Below are positions 7,178-10,779 of a stretch of 10,779 bases of DNA, piece by piece. The notes below the pieces were generated by a model. It did not search any database, was not told the DNA's origin, and saw only the letters and a list, made by a program, of their open reading frames with translations. The position numbers and the translations under genes are program-made. Every line of letters starts with the position of its first letter. Positions within the stretch are counted from its first letter, which is position 1. Source of the DNA: an uncultured beta proteobacterium. Its GTDB lineage: Bacteria; Pseudomonadota; Gammaproteobacteria; Burkholderiales; SG8-39. The stretch is taken from contig CAIPUP010000214.1 in NCBI GenBank assembly GCA_903868285.1, positions 1 through 10,779 of the forward strand. Reading direction: 5' to 3'.

Positions 7178-7206
7178 TTGACAGCACTACGGGGCGCGGC
7201 TAGTCT
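7178..7206 (+). promoter_or_regulatory. Candidate sigma-70 promoter for the second hydroxylase operon
   Basis: A perfect TTGACA (7178-7183) is followed after a 17-base spacer by TAGTCT (7201-7206), which keeps T1, A2 and T6 of the -10 consensus. Transcription would begin near 7213 and leave a leader of about 150 bases before the ATG at 7365. The -35 and spacing are good; the -10 is weak. Confidence 0.4.
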
Positions 7207-7364
7207 CGACCTGTTTCGACGGCTCATCGTTTTGCGCCTGGGTGTTGAACCCGGGTCACGCCCCCGCCCCTGGATCGTTCACTTTGCGCGATGTCCATGG
7301 CGTAGCGGGCCAGTGCGGCGCACCGACCGTGTCGAACCATGCAGTTCATCTCTGTTGCAGGACC

Positions 7365-8279
7365 ATGAAACCCTTTCGCTATGTTGAACCGGCCACGCTG
7401 GCCGAGGCGTCGGCGCTGCTGTTGCAGCACGCCGGTCAGGCCAGTCTGCTGGCCGGTGGTACCGACTTGCTGGTGGAGATCAAAGAGCAACTGCGATCCC
7501 CAGAAATAGTCATTAATATCAAGAACTTACCTGAACTTCGTGGGTTGGAGTTCGATCCCGTCCAAGGCTTGTTCATCGGCGCGATGGCGACCGCCCGCAG
7601 CATCGAACTGAGCCCGCTGGTGCAGCAGCACTATCCGGGTCTGGCGCAGGCGGCGCGCGAACTGGGCTCGATCCAGGTGCGCAATCGCGCCACCATCGTG
7701 GGCAACGTTTGCCGCGCTTCGCCCTCGGCCGACAGCCTGCCGCCGCTGCTGGCGGACGCGGCGCGCATTCATCTGCATGGCGCGGCGGGGCCGCGCGAGC
7801 TGGCCCTGGGCGAGTTTTTTACCGGGCCGGGCCGCACCGCCTTGCAACCCGGGGAGATCGTCACCGGCATCCAGTTGCCAGCGCCGCAGGCTGGCAGTGG
7901 CAAGTCCTACATCAAGCACGGTCGACGCAAGGCCATGGAGCTGGCCACCGTCGGCGTGGCGGTGAGCTTGCAACTGCGGCAGGGTGTGCTGAGTGAGATT
8001 GCCATCGTGCTGGGCGCAGTGGCGCCGACTGCCGTGCATGCCCCACGCGCCGAGGCCTTGCTGCGTGGCCGCGGCATCACCCCGGCGTTGCTGGCCGAGG
8101 CCGGCGCGATGGCGATGCAGGAATGCACGCCGATCAGCAATGTGCGCGCCAGTGCCGACTACCGCCGCGACATGGTGGGGGTGCTGGTACAGCGCGCCCT
8201 GGTGCAGGCACTGGCCCATGCCGGGCATACGCTGCCAGTCACGCCGCCCGCCAATCAGAACATGCAGGAAGGATCATGA
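7365..8279 (+). CDS. FAD-binding subunit of a second xanthine dehydrogenase-family hydroxylase
   Basis: This is the medium (FAD) subunit of a three-subunit molybdenum hydroxylase, 304 residues. It shuttles electrons from the iron-sulfur subunit to FAD and an external acceptor. The FAD-binding domain shows LLAGGTDLL (28-36) and RNRATIVGN (106-114); the C-terminal flavoprotein domain starts about residue 178 with KSYIKHGRRKAMELATVG. Overall it resembles E. coli XdhB (292 aa), including the TGPG segment (153-156) and the KAMELATVG-like motif. The ATG at 7365 is chosen because MKPFRY begins the conserved domain; AGGA at 7359-7362 lies only 2 bases upstream, so initiation may be weak. The in-frame ATG at 7242 would add 41 non-conserved residues. 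The stop overlaps the next gene. The substrate cannot be read from this subunit. Confidence 0.91.
   Translation: MKPFRYVEPATLAEASALLLQHAGQASLLAGGTDLLVEIKEQLRSPEIVINIKNLPELRGLEFDPVQGLFIGAMATARSIELSPLVQQHYPGLAQAARELGSIQVRNRATIVGNVCRASPSADSLPPLLADAARIHLHGAAGPRELALGEFFTGPGRTALQPGEIVTGIQLPAPQAGSGKSYIKHGRRKAMELATVGVAVSLQLRQGVLSEIAIVLGAVAPTAVHAPRAEALLRGRGITPALLAEAGAMAMQECTPISNVRASADYRRDMVGVLVQRALVQALAHAGHTLPVTPPANQNMQEGS
8266..8272 (+). promoter_or_regulatory. Shine-Dalgarno for the second [2Fe-2S] subunit
   Basis: AGGAAGG lies 3 bases before ATG 8276 and 6 bases before the second ATG at 8279. The spacing favours 8279 slightly, which would remove one Met; both starts keep the repeat-bearing N-terminus. 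The much later ATG at 8333 has no comparable site. Confidence 0.55.
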
Positions 8280-8809
8280 TGAATCCGTCGCCGAATCCGT
8301 CGCCGAGTCTCACGCCGAGTCTCACGCAAACCATGGCCGTGGCCATGACCATCAATGGCGAGCCGCGTCAGTTGCTGCTCGATCCCTGGCGCAGTCTGCT
8401 GGATGTGCTGCGCAATGAAGCCGGTCTCACCGGCACCAAGAAAGGCTGCGATGTCGGCGATTGCGGTGCCTGCACCGTGATCATGGATGGCGTGCCGGTC
8501 AATGCCTGCCTGGTGCTGGGCGTCGAGGCGCAGGGCAGCGTGATCCAGACCATCGAAGGCCTGCAGCCCTCGCCCGACACCCTGCACCCATTGCAGCACA
8601 GCTTCATGCAGCACGGCGCGGCGCAGTGCGGCTTTTGCACGCCGGGCATCCTGATGATGGCCAAGGCTTTGCTGGATGAGAACCCTGCGCCGAGCGAACA
8701 GGAAATCCGCTTCGGACTGGCCGGCAACATTTGCCGCTGCACCGGCTATACCAAGATCATTGATGCAGTCAGCGCTGCGGCGCGCCAGCTGCGCGGGGAG
8801 GCGGCATGA
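8276..8809 (+). CDS. [2Fe-2S] subunit of the second xanthine dehydrogenase-family hydroxylase
   Basis: This is the small iron-sulfur subunit, 177 residues, linking the molybdenum and FAD subunits. All eight cluster cysteines are present: C58, C63, C66 and C78 for the plant-type cluster (GCDVGDCGAC motif) and C118, C121, C153 and C155 for the second (QCGFC and CRC). It resembles the CoxS/E. coli XdhC type. The conserved fold starts at about residue 22 (VAMTING). Before that is an unusual Pro/Ser/Leu/Thr segment made of four tetrapeptide repeats. The ATG at 8276 overlaps the previous stop (ATGA); 8279 is equally possible, and ATG 8333 would exclude the repeat. Its stop overlaps the next start by 4 bases, showing one translationally coupled unit. 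Confidence 0.92.
   Translation: MMNPSPNPSPSLTPSLTQTMAVAMTINGEPRQLLLDPWRSLLDVLRNEAGLTGTKKGCDVGDCGACTVIMDGVPVNACLVLGVEAQGSVIQTIEGLQPSPDTLHPLQHSFMQHGAAQCGFCTPGILMMAKALLDENPAPSEQEIRFGLAGNICRCTGYTKIIDAVSAAARQLRGEAA
8282..8329 (+). repeat. Four 12-nt repeat units (NPSP, NPSP, SLTP, SLTQ)
   Basis: Units at 8282-8293 and 8294-8305 are identical (aatccgtcgccg); units at 8306-8317 and 8318-8329 (agtctcacgccg, agtctcacgcaa) differ by two bases. They encode NPSP-NPSP-SLTP-SLTQ in frame at the extreme N-terminus of the [2Fe-2S] subunit, ahead of its conserved domain. Confidence 0.85.
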
Positions 8810-10779
8810 GCGCCCCGACGTCGCCAGCGCAACAAGACTTTGCCGTCATCGGCAACAGCGTCAAGCGTGCCGATGTGGTCGGCAAGGTCACCGGACAGGC
8901 GATGTATGCCGGCGACCTGGCCCTGCCCGGCATGCTGCATGCGTGTCTCAAGCGCGCGGACATCGCGCATGCCCGCATTCTCGGCATTGATGTCAGCAAG
9001 GCGCTGGCCCTGCCCGGGGTCAAGGCGGTACTGACGCATAAGGATGTACCGCGGGTGCTGCACTACGGCTCGCCGCATCCGCGTTCGGCGTCGGTGACGC
9101 GCGACCAATACATTCTCGATGACACGGTGCGCTACTGGGGCGAGGGCGTGGCTGCAGTGGCAGCGGTGAGCGAGGAGATCGCGCAGCAGGCTATCGATCT
9201 GATCGAGGTTACCTACCAGCCGCTGCCGGCAGTGTTCACCATCGAAGACGCCATGAAGCCGGATGCGCCGCAGATCCATGCGGTGAGTCCGGGTGGCAAT
9301 CTGGTGATACCGCCGGCGGTGTATGCCCGGGGTGACATTCAGCGCGGTTTTGCCGAAGCAGAGGTGATCGTCGAGGGCGAATACAGCATGGGGCGGCCGA
9401 CCCCGGCCTATATGGAACCGAATATCTGCACCTGCAAATGGGACAGCAGCGGTGACGGTGAGGGCAAGCTGACGGTGTGGATCTCGACTCAGACCGCCTT
9501 CATGGTGCGTGGCACGCTGGCCGAGGTGCTGGGTTTGCCGCTGCACAAGGTGCGGGTGATTGTCGATCACATGGGCGGTGGTTTCGGTGCCAAGCAGGAT
9601 CTGTTTCAGTCCGAGTTCCTTTGTGCACTGCTGGCGCGACAGACCGGCAAGCCGGTACGCATGGAGTTTTCGCGCAAGGAAACCTTCCTCGGCGGGCGCT
9701 CGCGACATCCGGGCAAGGTCTGGTTGCGCCAGGGCTTTCGCAAGGACGGCACCATCTGCGCACGCGAGGCACGCATCGTGTTCAACTCCGGTGCTTATGG
9801 CTCGCACGGCCCGGGTGTGACCCATGTCGGCACCTCTGCGCTGACCTCGCTCTATCGCTGCGATAACGTGCATCTGGAAGGGCGCTGTGTCTACACCAAC
9901 ACGCCGATTGCCGGCGCGTTTCGCGGCTATGGCGTGGTGCAGACCTATTACGCGCTGGACATCCAGATGGATGAAGCCGCCGAGCGTCTGGGCATGGACC
10001 CGGCACAGCTGAAGTTGCTCAACGCGGTGCGTGCGGGTGATATGGCACCTTCAGACCACGCCATCGTCGGTCATGGTCTGGAGGATTGCATTCGGCGCGG
10101 CTTGCAGGAAACCAACTGGGCCACCGTGCGCAATGCCACCCCGGGTGGTACCCCGGCCACCCCAGGCGGCCTGCCTGCGGCGACTGCACCGTCGGCAAAG
10201 CGCCAATCTGGCGCGCTGCGTACCGGCTGGGGCATGGGTTGCGAGATGCACGGCTCCAGCGCCTATCCCGGCATCAAGGAACGCGGCAATGCCATCGTCA
10301 ACATGAATGAAGACGGCACGGTGACGCTGATGACCGGTGCTGCCGGTCTTGGCACCGGCGCGCATACCGCACTGGCGCAGATCGTGGCCGAAGAACTGGG
10401 TGTGCGCTTCGAGGATGTCAGCGTGGTGCATGGCGACACCGATATCGTGCCGTGGGACATCGGTGCCTTTGCCAGCCACACCACCTACATGGTGGGGCGG
10501 GCGGCGCAAATGGCGGCCAGTCAGGTCAAGCAACAGGTGCTCGAGCGTGCCGCGGAACGGCTGGAGGTGGCGGTAGAGGATCTTGAAGCCCGTCTGGGCG
10601 TGATTGCGGTACGGGGCGTGCCGGCCAAACAGATCACGGTGCGCGAGGCGGTGGCGGCGGCGCGTGGCATACCGGCAGCGCATCTGGTGGCAACCGGTAC
10701 CTACACGCCGACCAAGTCCTATTCCTTTGGCGCGCATTTCGTGCAGGTGCAGGTGGATACCGAAACCGGTCAGGTGGAG
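8806..10779 (+). CDS. Molybdopterin-binding subunit of the second xanthine dehydrogenase-family hydroxylase, 3'-truncated
   Basis: This is the catalytic subunit of the second hydroxylase; 658 codons are visible and the frame stays open to the window end, so roughly the last 100 residues are missing. Residues about 13-125 form the a/b hammerhead domain (VTGQAMYAGD), followed by the molybdopterin-binding region with STQ (Gln229), GGGFGAKQ (257-264) and AFRGYG (371-376, Arg373). It resembles E. coli XdhA and related hydroxylases more than XdhB upstream. Pocket residues differ from XdhB: Gln264 replaces the Glu of GGKE, no Arg lies where Arg326 of XdhB would align (Val341), and GLGTG (514-518) replaces EMGQG, putting Thr517 for Gln. 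The catalytic Glu near the C-terminus is outside the window. The ATG at 8806 has GGAGG 4 bases upstream (8797-8801). Substrate unknown: xanthine, hypoxanthine or another N-heterocycle. Confidence 0.93.
   Translation, partial: MSAPTSPAQQDFAVIGNSVKRADVVGKVTGQAMYAGDLALPGMLHACLKRADIAHARILGIDVSKALALPGVKAVLTHKDVPRVLHYGSPHPRSASVTRDQYILDDTVRYWGEGVAAVAAVSEEIAQQAIDLIEVTYQPLPAVFTIEDAMKPDAPQIHAVSPGGNLVIPPAVYARGDIQRGFAEAEVIVEGEYSMGRPTPAYMEPNICTCKWDSSGDGEGKLTVWISTQTAFMVRGTLAEVLGLPLHKVRVIVDHMGGGFGAKQDLFQSEFLCALLARQTGKPVRMEFSRKETFLGGRSRHPGKVWLRQGFRKDGTICAREARIVFNSGAYGSHGPGVTHVGTSALTSLYRCDNVHLEGRCVYTNTPIAGAFRGYGVVQTYYALDIQMDEAAERLGMDPAQLKLLNAVRAGDMAPSDHAIVGHGLEDCIRRGLQETNWATVRNATPGGTPATPGGLPAATAPSAKRQSGALRTGWGMGCEMHGSSAYPGIKERGNAIVNMNEDGTVTLMTGAAGLGTGAHTALAQIVAEELGVRFEDVSVVHGDTDIVPWDIGAFASHTTYMVGRAAQMAASQVKQQVLERAAERLEVAVEDLEARLGVIAVRGVPAKQITVREAVAAARGIPAAHLVATGTYTPTKSYSFGAHFVQVQVDTETGQVE
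10138..10200 (+). repeat. Pro/Gly/Ala-rich low-complexity insert with repeated TPGG
   Basis: Residues 445-465 of the second molybdenum subunit contain two copies of TPGG (10138-10149 and 10159-10170, 21 bases apart) separated by TPA, then a Pro/Ala/Thr stretch. The insert lies between a conserved helix (ETNWATVRN) and the GWGMGCEMHG segment, so it is probably a surface loop. Confidence 0.6.

Larger units (their letters stand above)
7006..7364. other. Divergent intergenic region between binding protein and second hydroxylase
   Basis: These 359 bases separate two divergently transcribed units and hold no gene I can support. Next to the binding-protein gene are its Shine-Dalgarno sequence (7013-7018), a pair of 16-base imperfect direct repeats (7019-7050) and an imperfect inverted repeat (7064-7071/7082-7090). 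On the other side are a TTGACA-type promoter candidate (7178-7206) and a 7-bp inverted repeat with one G-T pair (CCTGGGT 7237-7243, ACCCGGG 7249-7255). This is where a purine-responsive regulator or riboswitch would be expected, but I recognise no established operator or riboswitch consensus. Confidence 0.6.

Noticed and set aside
7242..7364. Upstream start for the FAD subunit at ATG 7242
   Set aside because: The 41 extra residues are not conserved-looking, while MKPFRYVEP at 7365 is the usual beginning of the family.
7151..7387. 78-codon plus-strand frame in the divergent intergenic region
   Set aside because: No ribosome-binding site or recognisable composition; it runs into the FAD gene in another frame.
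8123..8275. Upstream start for the [2Fe-2S] subunit at ATG 8123
   Set aside because: It would overlap the FAD gene by over 150 bases; AGGAAGG and the ATGATGA overlap support 8276 or 8279.
8746..9873. 375-codon minus-strand frame opposite the second molybdenum subunit
   Set aside because: It is a shadow of the conserved plus-strand gene that continues to the window end; no domain or ribosome-binding site supports it.

Overview
The window looks like a purine-catabolism locus from a high-GC proteobacterium, most likely a betaproteobacterium of the Burkholderiales. The reasons are the GC-rich codon use, the Rhodobacter-type XdhAB pair followed by its XdhC chaperone, a cytochrome-fused PuuD-type urate hydroxylase, and an NMT1-family periplasmic binding protein next to xanthine dehydrogenase genes. 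The genus cannot be fixed from sequence reading alone.

Layout. (1) Bases 1-4717 hold a tightly coupled plus-strand set: xdhA (5' end outside the window), xdhB and xdhC, each overlapping the next by 4 bases. (2) puuD follows after 63 bases (4781-5980), same strand. (3) A minus-strand gene for a secreted NMT1/THI5-like substrate-binding protein (5998-7005) converges on puuD with only 17 bases between the stop codons; a perfect 10-bp inverted repeat lies in the last codons of puuD. (4) A 359-base divergent intergenic region (7006-7364) holds candidate promoters for both sides and a leader with paired direct repeats in front of the binding-protein gene. (5) From 7365 to the window end runs a second molybdenum hydroxylase in three subunits: FAD subunit, [2Fe-2S] subunit and molybdopterin subunit (3' end outside the window), again with overlapping starts and stops.

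How the genes fit together. XdhA/XdhB would oxidise hypoxanthine and xanthine to urate, with XdhC inserting the sulfurated molybdenum cofactor. PuuD would oxidise urate to 5-hydroxyisourate in the membrane and pass electrons to its own c-type haem. The binding protein may capture a purine or related heterocycle in the periplasm. The second hydroxylase resembles the trimeric E. coli XdhABC type, but its molybdenum subunit lacks several pocket residues present in XdhB, so its substrate may differ from xanthine. The later steps (5-hydroxyisourate hydrolase, OHCU decarboxylase) and the ABC permease/ATPase are not in the window.

The least ordinary feature is a recurrence of in-frame 12-nt tandem repeats (tetrapeptide repeats, often proline-rich) in three separate genes: xdhA, the binding-protein signal peptide, and the N-terminus of the second [2Fe-2S] subunit. 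A related proline/glycine-rich insert sits in the second molybdenum subunit. I found no tRNA, rRNA, CRISPR array or mobile element, and no evidence of an entirely new system; the second hydroxylase, the leader region and the repeats are the parts most worth checking.
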